Assembly (NCBI GenBank): GCA_002427045.1
Contig: DIPO01000064.1
Span: 37,408-44,991 of the forward strand
Length of the DNA stretch: 7,584 nucleotides
DNA from: Firmicutes bacterium UBA5486
GTDB taxonomy: Bacteria > Bacillota > UBA4882 > UBA10575
Direction of reading: 5' to 3'
The first letter of the stretch is position 1. Every line of letters begins with the position of its first letter. The notes beneath the pieces were generated by a model. The model saw nothing but the letters and a program-made list of their open reading frames with translations, ran no database searches and was not told where the DNA came from. Below, piece after piece: positions 1 to 5,525 of the stretch. The translations under genes were made by a program, and so were the position numbers.

Positions 1-43
1 ATATTGTGTTGGGACCTTTTAAAAAGGACACAACGCAAAAAGC
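1..43. repeat. insertion-sequence-like end, left copy
   Basis: Read on the minus strand from base 43 to base 1, this matches plus-strand 7531-7573 without gaps at 31 of 43 positions. The match includes a perfect 14-base run (GCTTTTTGCGTTGT) at the inner tip and a GTCCC..CACAATAT block further in. Imperfect inverted ends of this length are typical of the left and right ends of a transposable element. No transposase is in the window, so the element body either lies outside to the left or the whole window is the element's cargo. The inner tip at base 43 directly abuts the stop codon of the neighbouring regulator gene (44-46). The family is not recognised. Confidence 0.7.
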
Positions 44-724
44 TTAAATAATAAGCTCCCGAAGGGCGTTTAATTGTAATATTCTTACGGTATTTTTATA
101 ATAGTCGATTAGACCTTCTTCTTTCATTATTGATAATTCCCTGGAGAGGGACGGACGTGGGATCCCCAGTAGATCAGCCATTTCTTTCCGATCATAGGGG
201 AGAGTAAGCACTAGAGTTTGTTGGTGTTTATACTCTTCGATCAGGAGATCGGCAATCTTCTCTTTGAGCGTTTTGTAGGAGAGAATCTTTACTTTCCGGT
301 TGAGCATCAATATCTTACTAGTTAAGGATTGTAGGAAGTTTTCGAGAAAACACTCGTTTTCTTTACACAGTTGTTTAATCCCTGTTTTTGATAACAACAA
401 GATAGTGGAATCAGTGATAGAAAGGATGGTGGCGGGAAAACGGTGTTCTTTCGAAAAGACGATAATTTCCCCGAAAATATCCCCTTGATCTAAGATGTCC
501 AGAACAACTACTTTTCCGGAGGGGTAGGATTTCTGGATTTGAATATTTCCGAAAACAATAATACCCAACTCTTCACAATTATCCTCTTCAATGGCGATTA
601 ATTCCCCTTTTTTAAATTCTTTAATCTGATGATCAATAGTAGTAAGAAGTTCTTCAATATTTGCTTCTTCAATTCCCTTAAATAAAGGAGAATTAGTTAA
701 AGCTTGGATAATTTCCGATTTCAA
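44..724 (-). CDS. Crp/Fnr-family transcriptional regulator
   Basis: A 226-residue DNA-binding regulator of normal Crp/Fnr length. Residues 10-125 form a cyclic-nucleotide-binding-type beta barrel, including PLFKGI near the N-terminus and GDIFGE at about 81-86. A long dimerisation helix follows (about 126-150), then a winged helix-turn-helix at about 178-206 with recognition helix RPSLSREL. There is no N-terminal cysteine cluster like that of Fnr; cysteines occur only at 50, 120 and 125, so a bound [4Fe-4S] sensor is unlikely and the effector is unknown. The start is a TTG with GAAGG (bases 740-736) 11 bases upstream. It is divergent from a ferredoxin-domain gene with a Crp/Fnr-type palindrome between them, which suggests a local regulator of iron-sulfur proteins, possibly of the HcpR (nitrosative stress) type. 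That subtype is inference. The stop codon touches the left repeat, so the last few residues could have been altered by an insertion. Confidence 0.9.
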   Translation of the reverse strand: MKSEIIQALTNSPLFKGIEEANIEELLTTIDHQIKEFKKGELIAIEEDNCEELGIIVFGNIQIQKSYPSGKVVVLDILDQGDIFGEIIVFSKEHRFPATILSITDSTILLLSKTGIKQLCKENECFLENFLQSLTSKILMLNRKVKILSYKTLKEKIADLLIEEYKHQQTLVLTLPYDRKEMADLLGIPRPSLSRELSIMKEEGLIDYYKNTVRILQLNALRELII

Positions 725-745
725 GTTTTTAATAACCTTCTTTCC

Positions 746-759
746 GTAACGTATGTTAC
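746..759. promoter_or_regulatory. Crp/Fnr-type operator palindrome
   Basis: GTAAC-GTAT-GTTAC is a perfect 5+5 base inverted repeat with the 4-base spacer typical of Fnr-like sites. It lies between the divergent regulator and the ferredoxin-domain gene. Its centre (752.5) is at -41.5 relative to the start predicted from the TATAGT at 782-787, the classical class II activator position. It also lies about 10-20 bases downstream of the predicted start of the regulator's own transcript, which fits autorepression. The GTAAC half-site resembles what I recall for HcpR-type regulators in Clostridia; that recall is unverified. Confidence 0.6.
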
Positions 760-774
760 CGACTACCTGGCTAA

Positions 775-803
775 ATTATACTATAGTTGATTTGAGGAAG
801 CAA
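775..803 (-). promoter_or_regulatory. probable promoter of the Crp/Fnr regulator gene
   Basis: On the minus strand there is a perfect -10 TATAAT (780-775) and a partial -35 TTGCTT (803-798), separated by 17 bases. Transcription would start near base 768, leaving a leader of about 43 bases that contains the palindrome at 746-759. The -10 overlaps the -10 region of the opposite promoter, so the two promoters probably compete. Confidence 0.45.
777..787 (+). promoter_or_regulatory. -10 region of the ferredoxin-domain gene, activator-dependent
   Basis: Two overlapping -10 candidates are present: TATACT (777-782) and TATAGT (782-787). Neither has a good -35 element, as expected for an activator-dependent promoter. 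TATAGT leaves 22 bases to the upstream palindrome, which is class II Crp/Fnr spacing, and would start transcription near base 794, giving a leader of about 90 bases. Confidence 0.45.
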
Positions 804-884
804 AAACAAACTCAGGGCTAAGCGATTGAAAGCACAGCCTGATGAATTGGTAAGTATAAAGTATTTTTTAGGAAGGTGATAAAT

Positions 885-1634
885 ATGGTTAGAAAACTTA
901 TTCAAATTGATGAAGAAAAATGTAATGGATGCTGTCTTTGTGTTTCTGCTTGCCATGAAGGGGCAATTGAAATTATTGATGGAAAAGCAAAGCTGGTTAG
1001 TGACGAATACTGCGATGGTTTAGGTGATTGCCTACCTGAATGCCCACAAGATGCGATTAGTATTATTGAGCGAAAGGCAGCTCCTTTTGATGAGGAGAGT
1101 GTTAAAGAGCGAAAGAAAGCTTTAGCAGCCGAAAAAAAGAATGAAAATAAAATGGCTTGCGGTTGCCCGGGAAGCTTGGAAAGGCTACTGGAAAAAGGAG
1201 AGGAAAAGCAGTGTGTCTGCGATTTGGGTGAGAAACAGGAAACCCAGGCTCAAAGCTGTTGCAGTTCGGAATTAAAACAATGGCCTGTACAACTTGCGCT
1301 CCTTAATCCTAAAGCCTCTTACTTAAAAGGTTCCAATTTACTAATTGCCGCGGATTGTACGGCCTATGCCTATGGTTCTTTTCATCAGGATTTTATCAAA
1401 GATCGGATTACCCTGATTGGTTGTCCGAAACTGGATGATAATGATTATTATACAGAGAAATTAGTGGAGATTCTTATTCAAAGTACGCCAAAGAGTATTA
1501 CTGTGGTCCGGATGGAAGTCCCATGTTGTGGAGGGTTGGTCCGTGCGGTAAAGGAAGCTATGCTAAGGACAGAGACGATTCTGCCCTATAGTGAAATAGT
1601 TATTTCTACAGATGGCCGAATAATTAGCAACTAA
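885..1634 (+). CDS. ferredoxin-domain iron-sulfur protein, cysteine-rich
   Basis: A 249-residue soluble protein with an N-terminal ferredoxin-like domain. The first motif is C13-x2-C16-x2-C19-x3-C23. The second, at 43-54, reads CDGLGDCLPECP, in which the usual second cysteine is Leu46. Cluster I looks complete while cluster II lacks one ligand and may be altered or absent. A lysine/glutamate-rich linker (64-90) leads to a cysteine-rich stretch with pairs at 92/94, 110/112 and 125/126. The C-terminal domain (about 135-249) has Cys158, Cys180 and a PCCGG motif at 213-217. It is probably an electron carrier or redox partner. The family resembles ferredoxin-like proteins I recall beside hcp under HcpR control (sometimes called frdX), but no hcp gene is in the window. 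ATG at 885 is chosen over GTG at 876 because GGAAGG (871-876) then serves as ribosome site 8 bases upstream. It is divergent from the regulator and probably controlled by it. Confidence 0.82.
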   Translation: MVRKLIQIDEEKCNGCCLCVSACHEGAIEIIDGKAKLVSDEYCDGLGDCLPECPQDAISIIERKAAPFDEESVKERKKALAAEKKNENKMACGCPGSLERLLEKGEEKQCVCDLGEKQETQAQSCCSSELKQWPVQLALLNPKASYLKGSNLLIAADCTAYAYGSFHQDFIKDRITLIGCPKLDDNDYYTEKLVEILIQSTPKSITVVRMEVPCCGGLVRAVKEAMLRTETILPYSEIVISTDGRIISN

Positions 1635-1663
1635 AGGAAATTATATTATTATCTACTGCATTT

Positions 1664-1725
1664 ATTTGACCACAATCTATAGTATTTATCTTTTTAATTG
1701 GGCGTTCAATAGGTTGTGGTCAAAT
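1664..1725. repeat. long inverted repeat forming a 17-bp stem
   Basis: The arms 1664-1680 and 1709-1725 are complementary over 17 bases with a single mismatch that becomes a G-U pair in RNA. The loop is 28 bases. It fills most of the gap between the ferredoxin-domain gene and the NapH-like gene and ends 18 bases before the latter's ribosome site. Neither strand has a T-run after the stem, so it is not a standard terminator. It could be an mRNA-stabilising or processing structure, or a small mobile repeat. Confidence 0.7.
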
Positions 1726-1757
1726 CTTTAATCAAGAAAAAAAGGAGGTGTTTAATA

Positions 1758-2378
1758 TTGAATAAGCTTCGAAAACTATCCCAGTTACTCTTTTTATGTT
1801 TATTTATTCTGCTGATCCTTAAAGGTAAGATGCAATTATGGATGGTAATCTTTCTAACCGGAGTAGTGGGAGCAATCTTCTTTGAACGCTTTTTTTGTGG
1901 CTGGATTTGTCCGATTTATACCATTACTGGGACAGTGGAGAAGATCTATCAAAAATTAGGAATTAAAAAACGGAAAACTCCGGCTTTTCTTAAAAAACCA
2001 ATCTTCCGTTATTTGATGTTGGGGGTCTTTTTAATGCTGTTCCTGATTATGATGAAAACAGGAAAGAAATTACCGATCCTTCCAGCTTTATTAGGAGTAG
2101 CAACTATTATCACTTTGTTTTTCCCGGAATCCCTCTGGCACCATTATTTATGTCCGTATGGTGTAATTCTAACAATATCTGGTAAGAAGGCAAGAAGATC
2201 TTTCCGGGTGGATGAAGAAAAATGTATTAACTGTGGCCTTTGTACAAAAATCTGTCCGGGAGAAGCAGTTGTCGAGAAAGAGAAGAATCATCAGATTGAC
2301 CAAAGATTCTGCCTTGAGTGTCAGCAATGTATCAGTACCTGCCCGCAGGAAGCCATCGCTTACGATAGGAAAGAATAA
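1758..2378 (+). CDS. NapH/CcoG-like membrane 4Fe-4S protein
   Basis: A 206-residue integral membrane protein with about four membrane segments (roughly 7-23, 27-44, 84-100 and 105-123) and a cytoplasmic C-terminal ferredoxin domain. Family-typical cysteine motifs follow membrane segments: CGWICP (47-52) and LCPYGV (131-136). Two complete [4Fe-4S] motifs follow: C156-x2-C159-x2-C162-x3-C166-P and C185-x2-C188-x2-C191-x3-C195-P. Relatives such as NapH pass electrons between the quinone pool or ferredoxin and partner enzymes; here the partner is not visible. TTG at 1758 is chosen because the strong AAAGGAGGTG (1741-1750) lies just upstream; a frame open from GTG 1716 would place that site and part of the inverted repeat inside the coding region. 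It follows the ferredoxin-domain gene on the same strand after 123 bases and is probably in the same regulon. Confidence 0.85.
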   Translation: MNKLRKLSQLLFLCLFILLILKGKMQLWMVIFLTGVVGAIFFERFFCGWICPIYTITGTVEKIYQKLGIKKRKTPAFLKKPIFRYLMLGVFLMLFLIMMKTGKKLPILPALLGVATIITLFFPESLWHHYLCPYGVILTISGKKARRSFRVDEEKCINCGLCTKICPGEAVVEKEKNHQIDQRFCLECQQCISTCPQEAIAYDRKE

Positions 2379-2464
2379 AGCCTAAGTATTATAAGTTAAG
2401 GTAATCATGTAATTCCTCAATTGGCTAAATATAGGCAAAAGTTAATTACGCAATTCTCTCAAAT

Positions 2465-2482
2465 AAGGGTTCTCCCTTTTTT
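2465..2482 (+). terminator. weak terminator-like hairpin after the NapH-like gene
   Basis: AAGGG-TTCT-CCCTT forms a 5-bp stem whose 3' arm runs into a stretch of six T. It lies about 85 bases after the stop of the NapH-like gene and just before the scfA promoter. The position is right but the stem is short, so read-through is likely. Confidence 0.35.
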
Positions 2483-2485
2483 ACA

Positions 2486-2514
2486 TTGACAAAACCAGTA
2501 TTAAGTCATATACT
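2486..2514 (+). promoter_or_regulatory. sigma-A promoter of scfA
   Basis: The -35 TTGACA (2486-2491) is perfect, the spacer is exactly 17 bases, and the -10 is TATACT (2509-2514), one base from consensus. This is the strongest promoter in the window and suits an abundant peptide. Transcription would begin near 2521, giving a leader of about 85 bases. Confidence 0.8.
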
Positions 2515-2535
2515 AAATATGCTTAATGCTTGGTA

Positions 2536-2559
2536 CGGTGGGCATTAGCAGGCCTACCG
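2536..2559 (+). promoter_or_regulatory. hairpin in the scfA 5' leader
   Basis: CGGTGGGC pairs with GCCTACCG (8 bp including one G-U) around an 8-base loop, about 15 bases after the predicted transcription start. No T-run follows, so it is not a terminator. A 5' hairpin of this kind often protects mRNA from decay; a regulatory role is possible but not shown. Confidence 0.5.
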
Positions 2560-2605
2560 GTAACATAAGTTAATGGTGAATCTAGATTGGAATGGAGGGA
2601 GAAAT

Positions 2606-2743
2606 TTGAAACATATAAAACCCGTAGTTCTTATGAAATTGCAATCTACTGCTAAAAACGGTGGTTGCGGGCGGTGTGCAAATTCATGTCAATCTGCCTG
2701 TAAGACCTCTTGCACAGTAGGGAACCAGGTTTGTGAGAGATGA
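2606..2743 (+). CDS. scfA: SCIFF peptide (six cysteines in forty-five) precursor
   Basis: A 45-residue precursor of a ribosomally synthesised, post-translationally modified peptide. Cysteines are at 21, 24, 28, 32, 36 and 43, and the core contains the family hallmarks CQSACKTSC (28-36), TVGNQ (37-41) and the final Cys43. The N-terminal 20 residues (MKHIK...) serve as leader for enzyme recognition. In studied relatives the radical SAM maturase forms a thioether between Cys32 and Thr37; both residues are present at exactly these positions. The function of SCIFF is unknown to me despite its near-universal presence in Clostridia. The start is TTG with GGAGG (2594-2598) 7 bases upstream. It is followed by a terminator and then the maturase gene. 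Confidence 0.95.
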   Translation: MKHIKPVVLMKLQSTAKNGGCGRCANSCQSACKTSCTVGNQVCER

Positions 2744-2755
2744 CTGTTGGAGTAT

Positions 2756-2785
2756 GGCCCGGGAGACCGGGCCTTTTAATTTTTT
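2756..2785 (+). terminator. intrinsic terminator between scfA and scfB
   Basis: GGCCCGG-GAGA-CCGGGCC is a perfect 7-bp GC-rich stem with a GAGA tetraloop (2756-2773), followed by TTTTAATTTTTT (2774-2785). It begins 13 bases after the scfA stop and ends 15 bases before the chosen scfB start. No separate scfB promoter is obvious, so scfB is probably expressed by read-through, giving much more peptide than enzyme. Confidence 0.9.
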
Positions 2786-2800
2786 ATGGATGGTGAGAAA

Positions 2801-4150
2801 ATGAACTGGCATGCTTTCTCTTTTCTAGATCAGTATTATCTATTTGATACCCCATCTAATTCTTTATTTGATCTTGATCGCCCAACTTTTTTGTTATTGA
2901 AGGAAGAATCGGAACCAGAGAATGCTGATAAATATCAGCAGCTGTTTACGGCTGAATTTTCACCTGCAATCAGAGATGAAGTGACAAAGGAGATTTCGGT
3001 CTTAAAGCAAGAGGGCTATCTAATGGATCGGGATCCCTTTCTGGAGAAACCGGTTTTTAACTTAAAACCCGAGCTCAAGGCACTCTGTCTTCATCTGGCT
3101 CATGATTGTCAATTAAGATGTGTTTATTGTTTTGCCGGGGGAGGTGCTTTTGGGGGCGATAAAAGTTTAATGTCACCGGAGGTAGGTCGGGCTGCTATTG
3201 ATTTTCTTTGTTCCTCTTCAGGAGATAAGGATCATTTAGAAGCAGATTTTTTTGGCGGCGAACCCCTTCTAAATAAGGAACTCCTCTTTGAACTGGTATT
3301 ATATGGGGAAGAAAAGGCTGCTTCTCTAGGGAAAAAGCTACATTTTACCTTAACCACTAATACCCTGGAATTGAACCGGGAGATTCTGGAGTTTTTACGC
3401 CAGCACCAGATGGGTTTAGTTCTTAGCCTGGATGGACGGGAGGCCGTAAATGATCGTATGCGGGGAAAAGGTTCCTACCAGCGGATTATCCCCCGGATTC
3501 TGGAAGTTGTCCGTGATTTTCCAGAGATTAATTACTATGTACGTGGTACTTACACCCGGTATAATCTTGATTTTAGTGAAGATGTTAAGCATTTTTATGA
3601 TTTAGGGATGCGTTCGATTTCTGTAGAACCAGTGGTCTGTAATCCCAAGCTTCCTTATGCAATCAGGGAGGAAGATCTTCCCCAAATCTATGAAGAGTAT
3701 GACCGCTTGGCTGTATTCTTTTTAGAGGCAATGGAAAAAGGAGATCCTTTCAGATTCTTCCATTTTGTAGTGGAATTAGAAAAAGGGCCTTGTTTACCTA
3801 AAAGGTTACTGGGTTGCGGGGCGGGTTTTGATTATTTGGCTGTAACCCCAAAAGGAGAACTTTACCCCTGTCACCAGTTTGTAGGGGAGGAACCCTTTAA
3901 ATTAGGTGATGTTTTTACCGGAATAAATACTCCGGAGACTAGGGAAACCTTCGGCCGGGCAAGACTTTATGAAAAGGAAGGTTGCAGTGATTGTTGGGTC
4001 AGGTATTATTGTAGTGGAGGTTGTCATGCACATGCCTACTTTGCAAATGATGATATCTTAAAACCGGACCACTTAGCATGTAAGCTTTTAAGGAAAAGGA
4101 TGGAATGTGCTTTAGGTTTATATGCTATGCAAATAAAGAATAAGTCATGA
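2801..4150 (+). CDS. scfB: SCIFF radical SAM maturase with SPASM domain
   Basis: A 449-residue radical S-adenosylmethionine enzyme that installs a thioether crosslink in the SCIFF peptide. Residues 1-85 fit the peptide-recognition (RRE, PqqD-like) domain known in this family. The radical SAM core begins with C103-x3-C107-x2-C110, which binds the S-adenosylmethionine [4Fe-4S] cluster, followed by GGEP at 152-155. The C-terminal SPASM domain has the full seven-cysteine pattern: C339-x12-G352-x4-C357, then C395-x2-C398-x5-C404-x3-C408, then C427, ligating two auxiliary clusters. No key residue is missing. ATG 2801 is preferred over in-frame ATG 2786, because 2786 directly follows the terminator T-run and has no ribosome site, whereas GGTGAG (2792-2797) precedes 2801. 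The weak site and upstream terminator both point to low expression relative to scfA. Confidence 0.95.
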   Translation: MNWHAFSFLDQYYLFDTPSNSLFDLDRPTFLLLKEESEPENADKYQQLFTAEFSPAIRDEVTKEISVLKQEGYLMDRDPFLEKPVFNLKPELKALCLHLAHDCQLRCVYCFAGGGAFGGDKSLMSPEVGRAAIDFLCSSSGDKDHLEADFFGGEPLLNKELLFELVLYGEEKAASLGKKLHFTLTTNTLELNREILEFLRQHQMGLVLSLDGREAVNDRMRGKGSYQRIIPRILEVVRDFPEINYYVRGTYTRYNLDFSEDVKHFYDLGMRSISVEPVVCNPKLPYAIREEDLPQIYEEYDRLAVFFLEAMEKGDPFRFFHFVVELEKGPCLPKRLLGCGAGFDYLAVTPKGELYPCHQFVGEEPFKLGDVFTGINTPETRETFGRARLYEKEGCSDCWVRYYCSGGCHAHAYFANDDILKPDHLACKLLRKRMECALGLYAMQIKNKS

Positions 4151-4248
4151 CCTTATTTACAGGGGAGCTTTTCTAATAAGGGTATGAAACTTGTAACACT
4201 TAAACAATTCAAACCGAACTTAATTATCTTACAAATACAAAACTTTTG

Positions 4249-4285
4249 AACCTGGTGCTAACCAACGCGCTGGGTTATTTTTTTT
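4249..4285 (+). terminator. intrinsic terminator after scfB
   Basis: AACCTGGTGC (4249-4258) pairs with GCGCTGGGTT (4267-4276) over 10 positions, three of them G-U, around an 8-base loop. Eight T follow at 4278-4285. It lies about 100 bases after the scfB stop and closes the SCIFF operon. Confidence 0.75.
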
Positions 4286-4315
4286 ATCATAAGGATTTTT
4301 TGTTAGGTGGAGTAA

Positions 4316-4321
4316 TATAAT
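4316..4321 (+). promoter_or_regulatory. -10 element for the phosphate transporter gene
   Basis: TATAAT is a perfect -10 hexamer just after the scfB terminator. No good -35 is seen at 16-18 bases upstream (TTGTTA at 4300-4305 is too close), so the promoter is either weak or needs an activator. Transcription would start near 4328. Confidence 0.45.
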
Positions 4322-4327
4322 TAGGTG

Positions 4328-4541
4328 CTGGAATGTATACCAGTGAAGAGAAGGTAGTCGAGGAATGCTGAATGAAGAAATCCAATTTCACTGCGGAAAC
4401 AACATTCTGACTAGGCTAGGAATAGAATAACGGGATTACTCAAGAATGATTAGAGTATTTTCTAAGTAAATTGGAATTAGTGCTGATTAAAAATTGGGCA
4501 AAATGAGGAAGATGAGGATAGGGTCTTTGGAGGGAAGAAAT
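4328..4541 (+). promoter_or_regulatory. long structured leader of the phosphate transporter gene, possible RNA regulator
   Basis: This untranslated stretch of about 214 bases contains several complementary segments. CTGG/CCAG (4328-4331 with 4340-4343) can form a small hairpin. CAGTGAA (4341-4347) pairs perfectly with TTCACTG (4387-4393). TAGTC and GAATG (4355-4359, 4363-4367) pair with CATTC and GACTA (4403-4407, 4409-4413). GAAAT/ATTTC (4377-4381 with 4385-4389) can form a local hairpin. The second and third pairings interleave, so they form a pseudoknot or exclude each other. Two 12-codon reading frames lie inside it: ATG 4333 to TGA 4371, and ATG 4372 to TGA 4410, the second with GAGGA 7 bases upstream. 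I do not recognise a known riboswitch class, and I see no terminator hairpin before the gene. Confidence 0.4.
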
Positions 4542-5525
4542 TTGAACTTTGGCCTAATCTTAGTTTTGGGGTTAATATTAGCTTCGGAATTTGTTAATGG
4601 TTGGACAGATTCACCTAATGCGATTGCTACAGTTGTTTCTACCAAGGCAATGAAACCTAAATGGGCAGTATTAATGGCAGTGATTGGTAATATAATTGGG
4701 GCTTTTTATGGGCGGGAAGTAGCAAAAACCATAGGTACAGGAATTGTCAAACCAGAAGCTATCAACCTGGTGACTGTGGGGGCAGCGATGGTCGGGATTA
4801 TAATTTGGTCGACAGCTGCATCACTTCTTGGTCTTCCCACTAGTGAGAGTCATGCCTTGATAGCAGGTTTGGCAGGTGCAAGTCTGGCAATGGCTGGCCC
4901 GGGAGTTTTAATTATCTCCGGATGGAAAAAAGTCTTGATTGGGCTGGTGGTCTCTTCCTGTTTTGGTTTTACCGGCGGTTTTGGTACAGCCTGGTTTATC
5001 CGAAATTTCTTCGATGATTTACCAAAAGAAAAATCTAACCGGGTCTTTAATATTTTACAGATTATTTCTGCCGGTGGAATGGCGATTAGCCATGGGAGTA
5101 ATGATGGGCAGAAATTTATTGGGATCTTCACTTTAGCTCTGGTATTATCAGGTCTGTTACCAACTTTTACGGTTCAACCCTGGGTTATTATCCTTTGTTC
5201 TTTAGTGATGGGGATTGGGACTTCTGTTGGCGGCTGGAAGATTATTGAGAAGATTGGAACTAAAATGGTTAAGATTGAACCGGAACAAGGTTTTGCTGCC
5301 CAATCTACAGCTACAGCATTGATTTTGTTTGCTTCCAGTTTAGGGGTGCCACTAAGTACTACGCATACGATTAATACTGCAATCATGGGAGCAGGGGCTT
5401 CAAAGGGATTCTCTACGATTAATTGGGATATTGTAAAAGAGTTAGTAATCGCCTGGATCTTAACCTTTCCGATCTGTGGGGCAATTGGTTTTCTTACTGC
5501 ACTACTGTTTAAAAGAGCATTATAG
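4542..5525 (+). CDS. pit: PiT-family inorganic phosphate transporter
   Basis: A 327-residue integral membrane permease that imports phosphate with a coupling cation. It shows the two internal signature repeats of the PiT family: GWTDSPNAIAT at 20-30 and HGSNDGQK at 184-191, each followed later by a serine/threonine-rich motif, LPTSESHAL at 98-106 and PLSTTHTIN at 270-278. Hydrophobic segments fill most of the chain, with a cytoplasmic-looking basic loop at about 153-167. The first signature has SP where many homologues have GA (D-G-A-N), a variant seen in some branches. TTG 4542 is chosen because GGAGGG (4529-4534) lies 7 bases upstream; the frame is open back to TTG 4494, but those codons include the ribosome site and would add a polar N-terminal tail. 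The PhoU-like DUF47 partner often found beside PiT genes is absent here. Confidence 0.93.
   Translation: MNFGLILVLGLILASEFVNGWTDSPNAIATVVSTKAMKPKWAVLMAVIGNIIGAFYGREVAKTIGTGIVKPEAINLVTVGAAMVGIIIWSTAASLLGLPTSESHALIAGLAGASLAMAGPGVLIISGWKKVLIGLVVSSCFGFTGGFGTAWFIRNFFDDLPKEKSNRVFNILQIISAGGMAISHGSNDGQKFIGIFTLALVLSGLLPTFTVQPWVIILCSLVMGIGTSVGGWKIIEKIGTKMVKIEPEQGFAAQSTATALILFASSLGVPLSTTHTINTAIMGAGASKGFSTINWDIVKELVIAWILTFPICGAIGFLTALLFKRAL

Noticed and set aside
300..488. Plus-strand 62-codon frame
   Set aside because: It lies entirely antisense within the Crp/Fnr gene, has no family resemblance, and its composition follows the opposite strand.
876..884. GTG at 876 as start of the ferredoxin-domain protein
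   Set aside because: It overlaps the GGAAGG ribosome site that serves ATG 885 at normal spacing.
1666..1694. TTGACC within the inverted repeat as a promoter for the NapH-like gene
   Set aside because: No -10 hexamer lies 16-18 bases downstream; the sequence there is TCTTTT-like.
4369..4371. TGA as a selenocysteine codon joining the two 12-codon frames
   Set aside because: The product would be only about 25 residues, matches no selenoprotein I know, and the nearby hairpins are not a recognisable SECIS element. It is kept only as a remark under the small-frame finding.
4328..4440. Cobalamin riboswitch in the phosphate transporter leader
   Set aside because: TTTCACTGC resembles part of the conserved CCACTG box, but the other conserved blocks and the junction order are absent.
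4850..5386. Three overlapping frames (4850-5131 minus, 4939-5136 plus, 5174-5386 minus)
   Set aside because: All are shadows of the phosphate transporter gene, whose motifs are clear and continuous through this region.
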